In this document: positions 44,838 through 55,439 of the stretch, in pieces | Position numbering within the stretch: the first letter of the stretch is position 1 | Layout of the letters: each line of letters opens with the position of its first letter | Assembly (NCBI RefSeq): GCF_000092025.1 | Contig: NC_003063.2 | Location: forward strand, 434,001 to 498,000 | Direction of reading: 5' to 3' | DNA length: 64,000 nucleotides | Source of the DNA: Agrobacterium fabrum str. C58 | Lineage (GTDB): Bacteria > Pseudomonadota > Alphaproteobacteria > Rhizobiales > Rhizobiaceae | The notes under the pieces: generated by a model | What the model was told of the DNA's origin: nothing | The model's database searches: none | Seen by the model: only the letters and a program-made list of their open reading frames with translations | Translations under genes and position numbers: made by a program

Positions 44838-44863
44838 CCGGCTCCCGCAAAAAGGGGAGCCGG
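44838..44863 (-). terminator. Terminator between the family-5 binding protein and the DszB-like gene
   Basis: A 9-bp stem (CCGGCTCCC with GGGAGCCGG) is followed on the minus strand by TATTTTT. It would end or attenuate the binding-protein transcript before the dszB/dszC-like pair. Confidence 0.8.
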
Positions 44864-44877
44864 GTCTGGCGAGACAA

Positions 44878-46485
44878 TCAGGATGCGGCGATATGCGCGA
44901 AGGCGAGGCTTCCCGCGACACCTTCGGCGCCGATGGTGTGATCGGCGATGCGCTTGTTGAAGATGGTGATTTCAGGTGCTGCGACGATGTCGATCGCCGG
45001 CACGTCCTCAACGAGGATCTGCTGGATTTCCTTCCATTGCGCCACGCGCTTGTCCGGATCGATCTCGATGGCGGCGGCTTCAAGCAGCGCATCCACCTTC
45101 GGATTGCTGTAGGCTGCACCATTGGAGAAAGGCACACCCTTCTTGAAGTTCTTTGACCAGTAAAGCCGCTGCACGCCGACGGTCGGATCGAAGAGATTGC
45201 TCATGCCCTCATAAGCAAAGTCGAAATCGCGATCCGTGTAGATACGTTTGGTATATGTGGCGAAATCCTGCGTGCGCACCGTCACATCCACGCCGACCTT
45301 TGCCAGCGCCTGACGGATGTAGTCCGCACCGCGCGGATAGGCCTCGGTGCTTGGCACGTAATCGAGATTGAGCTTGAAACGGATGCCATCGGCACCGCGC
45401 TTGTATCCGGCCTCATCCAGCAGCGCTTCCGCCGCCTTCAGGTCGATCGGATAGGTTTTCAGATCATTCACGAACCATTTCGTCAGCTTCGGATTGATCG
45501 GACCCGCGATCGTCGCGCCATAACCGAAATTGACCGTGTTGAAGATGACGTTGCGGTCGATCACATGCGCGAAAGCGCGGCGGACACGCACGTCTTTAAA
45601 GACATCCTTTTCGAGGTTGAATTCCACGCGGCTGATCGAATTGGTATATTGATAGCCATTGGTGTCGAAGCCGAGGCTCGGCAATTCCTTCAAGCGGTCA
45701 AGATCGCTATAGGCGACCGGCGTGCTGGGGGCGAGATCGATCTCTCCGGTTTCGATGGCGATGGCGCGGGCCGATGCATCCGGAATGAAGCGGACGATCA
45801 GCCTGTCGAGATAGGGGCGCGGCGCATCCCAATAATCCGCATTACGCTCAAAAACGATATGGCTGCCGCGCACCCACTCCTTGAACTTGAACGGGCCGGT
45901 GCCGATGGGTGCGAGGTTGACCGGATTTTCGGTGACTTTCGTGCCCTCATAAAGGTGCTTGGGTACGATGGGCGTTTCGGCGGCGGCAAGTGCGGTGATT
46001 AGGTATGGCGCGGGTTTGGAAAGAACCAGAACCGCCGTCAGCTCATTGGGCGTCTCGACCGCGGTAAGGTTCAGGAATGTATTGCGACCACGCGGATGCA
46101 CTTCCTTGATGGTGCTGATGGAGAAAGCCACATCGGCGGAGGTGAACGGCTTGCCGTCGTGCCATTTCACACCGGGCCGCAGATTGAAGGTATAACGCAG
46201 TCCATCCGCGCTCACGTCCCAGGATTTAGCCAAGAGCGGCTTGGGATTAAGATCAAAATCATAGGTCAGCAGACCCTCGGTAACCTTGGGCGATATATAG
46301 ACGGAGTTATAGGCCGTATGTGCGATCGTCGTCAGCACCGGCGGTTCCGATGAGATCAGCAAGGTGGCCGTGCCGCCGCTTGCAGGCTCTGCCGCGTTGA
46401 GCTTCAGCCCCGGCAACGACACCACGCCAAGCGCCACCGACGCCAGCAGAAATCCGCGCCGCGTCGTCTGGTTGAAAATAGTCAT
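44878..46485 (-). CDS. Peptide/nickel-type ABC transporter substrate-binding protein (family 5, Tat signal)
   Basis: A 535-aa binding protein with the twin-arginine signal FNQTTRRGFLLASVALGVVS and a mature start near AEPASGGTATLLI. FNLRPGVKWHDGKPFTSADV and IGTGPFKFKEWVRGSHIVFE are family-5 blocks. It diverges from the permease genes at 46755-50644 across 269 bp and probably serves that transporter. It is a close paralogue of the proteins at 55440-57035 and 57750-59339, which share the GTGPF and HPRGRNTFLNL-type segments. Its ligand is unknown, probably a sulfur compound. Confidence 0.85.
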   Translation of the reverse strand: MTIFNQTTRRGFLLASVALGVVSLPGLKLNAAEPASGGTATLLISSEPPVLTTIAHTAYNSVYISPKVTEGLLTYDFDLNPKPLLAKSWDVSADGLRYTFNLRPGVKWHDGKPFTSADVAFSISTIKEVHPRGRNTFLNLTAVETPNELTAVLVLSKPAPYLITALAAAETPIVPKHLYEGTKVTENPVNLAPIGTGPFKFKEWVRGSHIVFERNADYWDAPRPYLDRLIVRFIPDASARAIAIETGEIDLAPSTPVAYSDLDRLKELPSLGFDTNGYQYTNSISRVEFNLEKDVFKDVRVRRAFAHVIDRNVIFNTVNFGYGATIAGPINPKLTKWFVNDLKTYPIDLKAAEALLDEAGYKRGADGIRFKLNLDYVPSTEAYPRGADYIRQALAKVGVDVTVRTQDFATYTKRIYTDRDFDFAYEGMSNLFDPTVGVQRLYWSKNFKKGVPFSNGAAYSNPKVDALLEAAAIEIDPDKRVAQWKEIQQILVEDVPAIDIVAAPEITIFNKRIADHTIGAEGVAGSLAFAHIAAS

Positions 46486-46677
46486 GCGATACCCTCTCGT
46501 TGATTGAACCGGCGAAAACCCGGCGAAACTGAACGGCTGCGCTTTGAGAGAAGTTTGTTCCGCAGACGAGAGTGGGATTGGCATGAGGAACCAACCATTC
46601 TCATTAATGGGAATTATCTTTCTTTTAATGCGCATATTTTGGTAAATTTCAGAAAATAATTCTATTACTCTTTGACA

Positions 46678-46703
46678 AATTCCATAAAATTAGTCAACTA
46701 ATG
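46678..46703. promoter_or_regulatory. Weak candidate sulfur-regulon operator (copy E)
   Basis: AATTCCATAA matches the first half-site at 8 of 10 positions, but the second (TCAACTAATG) is poor. It lies in the divergent promoter region 46486-46754, which is strongly A/T-rich and serves both the binding-protein gene and the permease operon. A further TTCTATT stretch occurs at 46660-46666. Confidence 0.35.
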
Positions 46704-46754
46704 TCCGTGCCTTTGCGGGCTGATTTATGTTTTCTAGATTGCGGACTGGAGCCG

Positions 46755-47744
46755 ATGTCGAATTCGAAAAGAATATTATCGCAGGCGAGACGGGTGGCCA
46801 TTCAGGCCGTCCCGACGGTTCTCGGTATCGTCATCCTGAACTTCTTCCTGCTGCAGCTGGCACCGGGCGATGCCGCCGATGTGCTGGCGGCGGAAGCCGG
46901 TTCGGCAACCGTCGAGACCATGGCCGAAATGCGCTCCCGCTTCGGACTGGACCTGCCGATCGTGCATCAGCTCATGAACTATCTCGGCAATCTCGCGCAG
47001 TTCAGCCTCGGTTTTTCGCCGCGCTACGGCATGCCGGTCGCAGACCTCATCGGCCAGCGGCTGCCAGGTACTCTGGCGCTGATGGGCGCCGCCCTTGGCA
47101 TCGCAATCTTCGTCGGCGTGTTCCTCGGCTCCATCATGGCGCTTTTTTCCGGCAAGCTGCCGGACCGGATCATTTCAATCGGCTCGCTGATCTTTTATTC
47201 CGTGCCGGGTTTCTGGATCGGCCTGATGCTTATCCTCACCTTTTCGGTGAAGCTCGGCTGGCTTCCTTCGGGCGGCGACAGCACCATCGGCAGCAGCCTC
47301 ACCGGTTTCGCCGCCTTTCTCGACAGGTTGCGCTACATCGTTCTCCCCGCCCTTTCGCTGGCGCTTTATTTTCTGGCGATTTATGCCCGCCTCACCCGCG
47401 CGGCAATGCTGGAAGTGAAATCTCAGGACTATGTGCGCACGGCACGCGCCAAGGGCGTTTCGCCGTTCCGGCTCATCACACGCCATATTCTGCGCAACGC
47501 GCTGATCCCGATAACCACCATGGCTGGCATGCACATTGGCGGCCTGCTGGGCGGCGCTGTCGTGGTTGAAACCGTCTTCAGCTGGCCGGGCCTTGGCCGT
47601 CTTGCTTTCGAAGCCGTCATGGCCCGCGATTTCAGCGTGCTGCTCGGCATTCTGCTTCTCTCGTCCCTCGTCGTCATCATTGTCAATGCAGCCGTGGACC
47701 TGTTGCAGGCATGGCTCGATCCCCGCATCGGAGAAAGCCGATGA
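46755..47744 (+). CDS. ABC transporter permease (DppB type)
   Basis: A 329-aa permease. Start at ATG 46755 with GGAG five bases upstream. TVLGIVILNFFLLQLAPGDA is the DppB opening, and the EAA region is VRTARAKGVSPFRLITRHIL. FSWPGLGRLAFEAVMARDF is the conserved C-terminal DppB block. It overlaps the following permease by 4 nt. With the protein of the next gene it forms the only permease pair for the three family-5 binding proteins of this island. Confidence 0.9.
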   Translation: MSNSKRILSQARRVAIQAVPTVLGIVILNFFLLQLAPGDAADVLAAEAGSATVETMAEMRSRFGLDLPIVHQLMNYLGNLAQFSLGFSPRYGMPVADLIGQRLPGTLALMGAALGIAIFVGVFLGSIMALFSGKLPDRIISIGSLIFYSVPGFWIGLMLILTFSVKLGWLPSGGDSTIGSSLTGFAAFLDRLRYIVLPALSLALYFLAIYARLTRAAMLEVKSQDYVRTARAKGVSPFRLITRHILRNALIPITTMAGMHIGGLLGGAVVVETVFSWPGLGRLAFEAVMARDFSVLLGILLLSSLVVIIVNAAVDLLQAWLDPRIGESR

Positions 47745-48736
47745 ATTCCTCCCATACATCAGCGGTCCTCAACACGGCCGAACTCGGCGCTGAAGAGACC
47801 AATCCCAAACCGAAGAAACCGGAAGAAAAAGTCTGGCCCTATATCCACGCGCCGGATGCGCTTTCGGCCCGCTCCGTCTCCGTGCCCCGGCGCGGTCTGC
47901 GGCGGGAATTGAAAATTTTCCTGACCAACCCCAACGCCATCGTCGGGCTGCTGTTTCTCGCCACCGTCCTCATCGCCGCGCTGATCGCCCCCTTGATCTA
48001 CCCCGGCGATCCCCTGGAAATGGTGGCCCGCCCGTTCCTTTGGCCCGGCCAGAATGCCGCCTATCCGCTCGGCACCGATTCCATGGGCCGGGATGTTCTG
48101 GCCGGCATCGTCCACGGCGCGCGCATTTCGCTCACCGTCGGTGTCGTCGCCACGCTGATCGGGTTGACGATCGGCATCTCGATCGGCGCTTTCGCCGGTT
48201 ATTTCGGCGGCGTTATCGACGATATTCTCGTCAAGCTGATCGAAATATTCCAGACATTGCCGAATTTCGTGCTGCTTGTTGTACTCGTCGCCATCGCCCA
48301 ACCGTCGGTCACTACGGTCACCTCTGCAATCGGCATCATCACATGGCCGCTGGTGGCCCGCCTCACCCGCGCCGAATTCCGCGCCATCCGCGAAAAGGAC
48401 TATGTGCTCGCCGCCCGCAGCCTCGGTTACGGCCATGCGCGCATCGTCTTTCAGGAAATCCTGCCCAATGCGCTGCCGCCGATCATCGTCACCTCCTCCG
48501 TCATGGTGGCGGGTGCGATCCTCATGGAGGCGGCGCTGTCCTTCATGGGACTTGGCGATCCCAACCGCGTTTCCTGGGGTTCTATGATCGGTTCGGGACG
48601 CGACGTCATCCGCACCGCCTGGTACTTGACCGCGCTTCCCGGCCTCGCCATCGTTTTCACCGTCATTTCGCTGAACCTCATCAGCGATGGCCTCAACGAT
48701 GCGCTCAACCCCCGTTTCTCGGAGGAACGCCGATGA
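47741..48736 (+). CDS. ABC transporter permease (DppC type) with extended N-terminus
   Basis: A 331-aa permease with an unusually long hydrophilic N-terminal tail of about 60 residues (rich in Lys, Pro and Glu, including NPKPKKPEEKVWPYIHAP) before the first helix. LGTDSMGRDVLAGIVHGARI and VLAARSLGYGHARIVFQEIL are DppC motifs. It overlaps both neighbours by 4 nt. The tail may contact the ATPases or a partner, but this is speculative. Confidence 0.9.
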   Translation: MNSSHTSAVLNTAELGAEETNPKPKKPEEKVWPYIHAPDALSARSVSVPRRGLRRELKIFLTNPNAIVGLLFLATVLIAALIAPLIYPGDPLEMVARPFLWPGQNAAYPLGTDSMGRDVLAGIVHGARISLTVGVVATLIGLTIGISIGAFAGYFGGVIDDILVKLIEIFQTLPNFVLLVVLVAIAQPSVTTVTSAIGIITWPLVARLTRAEFRAIREKDYVLAARSLGYGHARIVFQEILPNALPPIIVTSSVMVAGAILMEAALSFMGLGDPNRVSWGSMIGSGRDVIRTAWYLTALPGLAIVFTVISLNLISDGLNDALNPRFSEERR

Positions 48737-49708
48737 GCAAACTGATCGAAGTTCATGATCTCTCCGTCAGCTTCGGCTCGGCCCAGCCGGTCAAAGGCGT
48801 CAGTTTCGATGTCAGCCCCGGCGAAATGCTGGCCATCGTCGGCGAGAGCGGCTCTGGAAAATCCCTGACGGCGCTCGGCCTCATTGGCCTGCTGCCCTCA
48901 CACGCCAAGACCGGTGGGCGAGTTCAGCTCGAGGGCCGCGACCTGCTGCCGCTTTCCGAACGGCAATGGCGCGGCATTCGCGGCCGCGATATCGGCATGA
49001 TCTTCCAGGAGCCGATGACCTCGCTGAACCCGGTTCTGACGGTCGGCGAACAGATTATCGAAGTCCTGCGCATCCATGAAAAAATCGACCGGCGTCAGGC
49101 GCGCAAACGGGCCATCGAGCTTCTCGACCTTGTCAATATTCCCGATGCTGCCCGACGGGTGGATGATTATCCGCACCAGCTTTCCGGCGGCATGCGCCAA
49201 CGCGTGATGATCGCCATCGGCGTCGCCTGCAATCCGAAACTGCTGATCGCAGACGAAGCGACGACGGCGCTCGACGTGACGATACAGGCGCAGATCCTGC
49301 AATTGCTCGACAATCTGCGCCGCGATCTCAATATGGCGGTGATCCTCATCACCCACGATCTCGGCATCGTGGCGCAATGGGCGGACCGGGTGATGGTCAT
49401 GTATGCCGGCCGCAAGGTGGAAGAGGGTTTGCCGGAACCGGTGTTCTCCAACCCCTACCATCCCTATACGCGCGGGCTGCTTGCCGCTTCGCCACGCGCG
49501 GAAGACGGCCAGCATTATCGTGACGGGCCGCTGATCGAAATTCCGGGCTCCATCGTCTCCGCCACCGGCGAGCGCGGCTGCGCCTTCCGGCCACGCTGTC
49601 CGAGCGCCCGTGGTTTCTGCGGGCAGTTCGTGCCGCCACTGAGGCCGATTTCGGAAGGCCGCTACGCCGCCTGTCCCTTCGTATTCCCGACATCACAGGA
49701 GATATCCG

Positions 49709-49731
<23 letters not shown>
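48733..49731 (+). CDS. ABC transporter ATP-binding protein (DppD type)
   Basis: A 332-aa ATPase. The start at ATG 48733 overlaps the previous stop by 4 nt; longer frames run through the permease gene. Motifs are [24 protein letters not shown] and [12 protein letters not shown], with the Pro of the Walker B neighbourhood replaced by Ala. The C-terminal oligopeptide domain carries [14 protein letters not shown], the Cys cluster common in Dpp/OppD proteins that bind an iron-sulfur cluster. It overlaps the next ATPase gene by 23 nt. Confidence 0.9.
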
Positions 49732-50644
<913 letters not shown>

Positions 50645-50662
50645 CTTCAAGGAGCAACCATA

Positions 50663-51718
50663 ATGGTCGACTATCGCTATCTCGGACGTAGCGCGCTGAA
50701 AGTTTCGCCGCTGAGCCTCGGCACCATGATGTTCGGAGGCCCGACGCCGGATGACGTGGCTTACCGCATCATCGACAAGGCGCGCGAACAGGGCATCAAC
50801 TTCATCGACACCGCCGACGTCTATCATGACGGCAAGTCGGAAGAAGTCGTCGGCCGCGGCATCAAGGCCAGTCGCGATCACTGGGTGCTGGCGACGAAAT
50901 TCGTCAACTCCCATACCAAGGGTCCTAATCTCGGTGGGCATTCGCGCAAATGGGTGATCGAGACCGTCGAGAATTCGCTTCGCCGTCTCAACACCGACTA
51001 CATCGACATCCTCTATTTCCACCGCGCCGTCTTCGACGCGCCGCTGGAAGAGCCGGTGCGCGCCATTGCCGATCTCATCCGCGCCGGCAAGCTGCGCTAT
51101 TTCGGCGTGTCGAACTTCCGTGGCTGGCGCATTGCCGAAATCTCGCATCTTGCCGACCAGCTTGGCATTGACCGGCCTGTCGCCAGCCAGCCTCTCTACA
51201 ATATCGTCAACCGCACGGCCGAAGCCGAGCAGCTGCCGGCAGCTAATCATTATGGCCTTGGCGTGGTGTCCTATTCACCGCTCGCACGCGGTGTGCTGAC
51301 CGGCAAATACCAGCCGGGCGAACAGCCGGGTGCCGATACCCGCGTCGGGCGGGGCGACAAGCGTGTTCTGGAAACGGAATGGCGTCCGGAATCGGTTGAG
51401 ATCGCCCAGAAGGTCGCGGCCCATGCCGCTTCGAAGGGCGTTTCGGCGGCGGATTTCGCGCTCGCGTGGGTGCTGAACAACAAGTTCGTCACCGCCGCCA
51501 TCACCGGCCCGCGCACCGAAGAGCACTGGAACAGTTATGTCCGCGCCCTCGATGTGAAGATCGATGCGGAAGATGAAGCGCTGGTCGACAGCCTTGTCAC
51601 GACAGGCCATCCGTCCACGCCCGGCTTCAACGATCCAAGCCATCCCGTCGAAGGCCGCGTACCGCGCAATGTCGAGCCCGCACCCCGCCCGGCCCTCAAG
51701 CCGCGCGCCGTCGCCTGA
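50663..51718 (+). CDS. Aldo/keto reductase
   Basis: A 351-aa NADP-type aldo/keto reductase. The catalytic tetrad is visible as Asp and Tyr in FIDTADVYHDGKSEEVVG (about residues 46-63), Lys in VLATKFVNS and His in YFHRAVFDAP. KLRYFGVSNFRGWRIAEI and YSPLARGVLTGKY are further family blocks. It follows the DppF-type gene by 18 bp. It may reduce an aldehyde or ketone released by oxygenolytic C-S cleavage, which is how SsuD-type reactions yield aldehydes. Substrate not readable. Confidence 0.87.
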   Translation: MVDYRYLGRSALKVSPLSLGTMMFGGPTPDDVAYRIIDKAREQGINFIDTADVYHDGKSEEVVGRGIKASRDHWVLATKFVNSHTKGPNLGGHSRKWVIETVENSLRRLNTDYIDILYFHRAVFDAPLEEPVRAIADLIRAGKLRYFGVSNFRGWRIAEISHLADQLGIDRPVASQPLYNIVNRTAEAEQLPAANHYGLGVVSYSPLARGVLTGKYQPGEQPGADTRVGRGDKRVLETEWRPESVEIAQKVAAHAASKGVSAADFALAWVLNNKFVTAAITGPRTEEHWNSYVRALDVKIDAEDEALVDSLVTTGHPSTPGFNDPSHPVEGRVPRNVEPAPRPALKPRAVA

Positions 51719-51731
51719 TTACTCACAAAAA

Positions 51732-51757
51732 GCCTGCGGCGCGACCGTGCCGCAGGC
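51732..51757 (+). other. Intercistronic hairpin after the aldo/keto reductase gene
   Basis: A perfect 9-bp stem (GCCTGCGGC with GCCGCAGGC, loop GCGACCGT) starts 13 bp after the stop. There is no T-run on the plus strand, so it is more likely an mRNA-stability or attenuation element inside the operon than a full terminator. Confidence 0.55.
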
Positions 51758-51785
51758 CCTCACATCTGCTCACGGGAAAACCGCA

Positions 51786-53024
51786 ATGTCCACTCCGAAA
51801 CCACAGACAACCACCACCGATCATTCCGGCGTGCCGAGCCGGGACGAGATTCTGGCCCGGGCAAAGGACATTGCGGTTATCGCGGCCAGGGATGCCGCCC
51901 TCCGCGAGCGCCAGCGCGAACTGCCCTTCGACATCTTCGCGCTTATCAAGGAAGCAAAGATCGGTACGCTGCGCGTTCCCGAAGCCAAGGGCGGACCGGG
52001 CGGCTCGATTGCGGACTATATTGAGGTTCTGATGATCCTCGGCGAAGCCGACAGCAATATTCCGCACGCGCTGCGCAGCCATTTTAATTTCACCGAAAAC
52101 CTCGCCCTCGCCCCCATCGAGCTGGAAGACCGGCGGCATCTCGAACAGGTGCTTGCCGGCAAACTCTTTGCGGGCGCCAGCACCGAACAGGGCACCAAGC
52201 GCCCGGGCGAAATCACCACACGGCTGAGCGCCGATGGCGACCGCTACCGGCTGAACGGCCGAAAATGGTATGCGACCGGCACCGCCTTTGCCGATTTCGG
52301 CACTTTCAGCGCGATCGGTGACGACGAGCAGCCAATCGGCGTGCTCATTCCGCTCGATCGCACCGGCATCACCATCCTCGACGACTGGGACAGCATGGGC
52401 CAGCGCATGACGGCAAGCGGCGGCGTGTTACTCGAAAATGTCGAGGTGCTGCCGCATGAATTGACAACCCGCAAGCTCGGCAGCCAGATCGGCCGCCACA
52501 GCTCCGCCATGCGGCAGTTGCATCTCGCCGCCTCTGCCGCCGGTGCCGTTCAAGGCGCGCTGAATGACGGCGTGGAGTATGTTCTGCGCCAGGCGCGCAC
52601 CACCCTTCACAGCAGCGCGGAAACCGCCAATCAGGACCCCTTCGTGCAGAAGATGCTCGGCGAAATCAGCGCCGGCGCTTTCGCCGTCAAAACCCTGATC
52701 CGCGAGGCCGCCCGGACGCTTGACCGCACTGCGGCTACCTTCGCCACCGGCGATGAAGAGGTGATCGAGGCAGCCCTGCTGGAAGGCTCGCTCGCCACCG
52801 CGCGAACCCAGATCATCGCCTCGCAGCTTTCGCTGACGGTCGCCACCAACCTTTACGAACTGGGCGGCGGCTCGGCGACGTCAAGCGAGCGGAATTTCGA
52901 CCGCCACTGGCGCAACATCCGCACGGTCTACAACCATAATCCACTGGCCCACAAGGCGCGGGTGATCGGCGATTATTATCTCAACGGCACCACGACGCAT
53001 CTCAGGGAAGGTCGGGTATTTTAG
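51786..53024 (+). CDS. DszC/SfnB-like flavin-dependent monooxygenase (acyl-CoA dehydrogenase fold)
   Basis: A 412-aa protein starting MSTPKPQTTTTDHSGVPSRD. LIKEAKIGTLRVPEAKGGPG and LMILGEADSNIPHALRSHFN are typical of the DszC/SfnB branch. The C-terminal FDRHWRNIRTVYNHNPLAHK followed by ARVIGDYYLNG is its hallmark. DszC oxygenates thiophenic sulfur; SfnB acts with dimethylsulfone. The full-length enzyme here is the best DszC candidate in the window. It is 67 bp after the AKR gene and 19 bp before the LysR gene. Confidence 0.87.
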   Translation: MSTPKPQTTTTDHSGVPSRDEILARAKDIAVIAARDAALRERQRELPFDIFALIKEAKIGTLRVPEAKGGPGGSIADYIEVLMILGEADSNIPHALRSHFNFTENLALAPIELEDRRHLEQVLAGKLFAGASTEQGTKRPGEITTRLSADGDRYRLNGRKWYATGTAFADFGTFSAIGDDEQPIGVLIPLDRTGITILDDWDSMGQRMTASGGVLLENVEVLPHELTTRKLGSQIGRHSSAMRQLHLAASAAGAVQGALNDGVEYVLRQARTTLHSSAETANQDPFVQKMLGEISAGAFAVKTLIREAARTLDRTAATFATGDEEVIEAALLEGSLATARTQIIASQLSLTVATNLYELGGGSATSSERNFDRHWRNIRTVYNHNPLAHKARVIGDYYLNGTTTHLREGRVF

Positions 53025-53043
53025 CCATGAGGGGAAAACGGCC

Positions 53044-54015
53044 ATGAGAACGGAATTCATCCCTCCTTCGGTCACGCGGGCAGCTTTTCGCCTGCCGACG
53101 CTTTCCCGGCTGCCGCCGCTGACCGCCCTGCGCGCATTTGTGGTGGCCGCGCGTCACGCCAGCTTCTCGCGGGCGGCGGAAGAACTGCATGTCTCGACTG
53201 CCGCAATCGGCCAGCAGGTCCGCATTCTGGAAACCCATCTCGGGCAACCGCTTTTCAGCCGCCAGCGCGGCGAGCTCGTGCTGACCGACGCCGGCAGCAC
53301 GCTTTATCCCGGCCTTGCGGATGCTTTCGAGACCATGATCGGCAGTCTTTCCGATCTCATGGCCTCCGGCAGCAGGCGGCAGGTGAAGGTTCTGGCGGAA
53401 GGCTGTTTTGCGGCCCGGTGGCTGGCGCCAAGGTTGGGACGCATCGTTCCAGCCCTTGGAGACGTGGATATCTGGATCGAATCCCTCGAGGGCGATGCCA
53501 TCGACCTCACGCAGTTCGATGCCGATTGCGCGATCGTCGCGACCCACGGACAAATCCCCGGTTTCATTCACGAGCCGCTTTTTGCCGACACCGTCAGTGC
53601 CGTCTGCACGCCGGATTTTGCAGCCCGTCACCAGCTTTGTGGCGAACCCGAACGACTTCGCGATATCTCTTTTGCGATGTTACGCGGCAATGGTGGGGAT
53701 GCCGCTTTCGAGTGGGCAAACTGGCTTCGCGCCTGCCGCATTCCGTTGCGACTTTCGGCAACAGGACCGCGCTTTTCGCGCCAGACCGCTTTGATAGAGG
53801 CGATCTTATCCGGCCACGGCATAGGTCTTGCCCGCCATTCGCTGATTTCCGATGAACTCAAATCCGGTCGTCTGATCGCAGCTTTCGGCACACCACAGCC
53901 GACCGCCAGCCGTTACCATCTGCTGACCAGTCCTGACAGGCGGCGGCTGCCGGAAATCGCATCTCTACTCGCCTTGTTGCGCGAGGATATACGCTCTCTC
54001 GAGGCCGCCGCCTGA
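53044..54015 (+). CDS. LysR-family transcriptional regulator (GcvA-like)
   Basis: A 323-aa LysR regulator. After a 21-residue N-terminal extension, PPLTALRAFVVAARHASFSR and AAEELHVSTAAIGQQVRILE form the winged helix-turn-helix (about residues 24-63). The effector domain contains GNGGDAAFEWANWLRACRIP and IGLARHSLISDELKSGRLIA, as in GcvA/AmpR-like members. It ends the rightward operon, 16 bp before the convergent DszA-like gene. It is a candidate for the activator that reads the repeated operator of the island, which is a hypothesis only. Confidence 0.88.
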   Translation: MRTEFIPPSVTRAAFRLPTLSRLPPLTALRAFVVAARHASFSRAAEELHVSTAAIGQQVRILETHLGQPLFSRQRGELVLTDAGSTLYPGLADAFETMIGSLSDLMASGSRRQVKVLAEGCFAARWLAPRLGRIVPALGDVDIWIESLEGDAIDLTQFDADCAIVATHGQIPGFIHEPLFADTVSAVCTPDFAARHQLCGEPERLRDISFAMLRGNGGDAAFEWANWLRACRIPLRLSATGPRFSRQTALIEAILSGHGIGLARHSLISDELKSGRLIAAFGTPQPTASRYHLLTSPDRRRLPEIASLLALLREDIRSLEAAA

Positions 54016-54031
54016 ACACGCCCGTCCCACA

Positions 54032-55384
54032 TCAGGCGCGTTCTCTCTGCAACTCCCTGGTCGCATGGATGTTTTCCGGCCGGGGCAGGCCGTAATGATC
54101 ACGCAGCGTGTCGCCCTCATAATCCTCACGGAACAGACCGCGCTGTTTGAGGATCGGCACCACCTCATCCACGAAGATATCGAACCCGCCATTCAGCCAT
54201 GGCGGCATGATGTTGAAGCCGTCGGCGGCGCCTTCACGGAACCAGGTCTCTATCCAGTCCGCCACCTGCTCGGGCGTTCCGGAAATCACCTTGTGGCCAC
54301 GCCCGCCGGCAAGCCGGTGTAACAATTGCCGGATCGTGGGGTTCTCCCGGTCGATGACATCGAGGACCAGCTGATGACGGCTGCTATCCGCCTGCGCACG
54401 CGTCGCTTCCACAGCCTCCTTTGGCAAGGGCTGATCGAGATCGGCCGATGAGAGATCGATGCCGGTGATGCGCTGCAGTTGGCCTAGCGAAAATGCCGGC
54501 TGGATGAGATCGTTGAAACTCGCCTCGAGCTTTCGCGCCTCCTCTTCGGTGGAGGCGATGAAGGGACTGATGCCCGGCAGGATTTTCACATGGGCGGGAT
54601 TGCGCCCCGTGGCCGCCACGCGCCTCTTGATATCGGAATAAAAAGACCGCGCACTCTCCAGAGTTTGATGCGCGGTAAAGATTGCCTCGGCATAACGGGC
54701 GGCAAAGCCACGCCCGTCCTCAGAGGAGCCAGCTTGCACATAGACCGGGCGTCCTTGCGGCGAGCGCGGCAGGTTGAGAGCACCCCGCACCCGGTAAAAT
54801 TCGCCATCGTGACTGGCCGGGTGAATGCGGTCGGTATCGGCAAAAAGACCGCTCTCCCTGTCGGCGACGATGGCATCGTCTTCCCAACTGTCCCAGAGCT
54901 TCGTCACCACCTCCACAAACTCGGTCGCCTGACGGTAACGGTCGGCATGCGGCGGATGCTGTTGGAGATTGAAGTTGCCAGCCGCCGCATCGGCTGAGGT
55001 CGTCACGATATTCCAGCCCACCCGGCCGCCGCTGATATGATCGACCGAGGCGAGCAGCCGTGCGAGATTGTACGGCTCGTAATAGGTGGTGGAGGCCGTC
55101 GCAATGAAGCCGATCTTTTCGGTGACGGCAGCGAGAGCAGCCAGCATGGTTATCGGCTCCAGCCGGTGGCGGGCGGCATAGCGGATATTGGCGTCCAGCA
55201 CCGGCGCATCGGCAAAAAAGATGGCATCGAGCTTTGCCGCCTCGGCCTTGCGGGCGATATCCTGGTAGAGCTTTATATCGGTGACGCGCAGTGGCTCCGA
55301 CTCCGGGTGGCGCCAGGCTGCTTCATGATGTCCACCCGGATAGATGAACGCATTGAGGACCAGCTTCTCGGATTTTCTGCTCAT
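54032..55384 (-). CDS. NtaA/SnaA/DszA-family FMN-dependent monooxygenase (DszA-like)
   Basis: A 450-aa LLM monooxygenase. LVLNAFIYPGGHHEAAWRHP is the usual opening of this branch; SGGRVGWNIVTTSADAAAGN (about residues 117-136) is the flavin-site motif, and VYVQAGSSEDGRGFAARYAE follows. The size matches DszA/NtaA. DszA oxygenates the sulfone produced by DszC, giving a sulfinate for DszB; DszC- and DszB-like genes are in the same island. The sequence does not tell whether the substrate is a sulfone, a chelate or a thioether. Its transcript is convergent with the LysR gene. Confidence 0.87.
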   Translation of the reverse strand: MSRKSEKLVLNAFIYPGGHHEAAWRHPESEPLRVTDIKLYQDIARKAEAAKLDAIFFADAPVLDANIRYAARHRLEPITMLAALAAVTEKIGFIATASTTYYEPYNLARLLASVDHISGGRVGWNIVTTSADAAAGNFNLQQHPPHADRYRQATEFVEVVTKLWDSWEDDAIVADRESGLFADTDRIHPASHDGEFYRVRGALNLPRSPQGRPVYVQAGSSEDGRGFAARYAEAIFTAHQTLESARSFYSDIKRRVAATGRNPAHVKILPGISPFIASTEEEARKLEASFNDLIQPAFSLGQLQRITGIDLSSADLDQPLPKEAVEATRAQADSSRHQLVLDVIDRENPTIRQLLHRLAGGRGHKVISGTPEQVADWIETWFREGAADGFNIMPPWLNGGFDIFVDEVVPILKQRGLFREDYEGDTLRDHYGLPRPENIHATRELQRERA

Positions 55385-55439
55385 GGCGATTAACCCTTTT
55401 CAACTTTGACGCGGCTTTAGACGAGAGGTGGAGAGGCGC

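Noticed and set aside
48040..48732. Upstream extension of the DppD-type ATPase ORF
   Set aside because: The extra 231 codons lie in another frame of the permease gene and are Arg/His-rich; the ATPase starts at 48733 with a 4-nt overlap.
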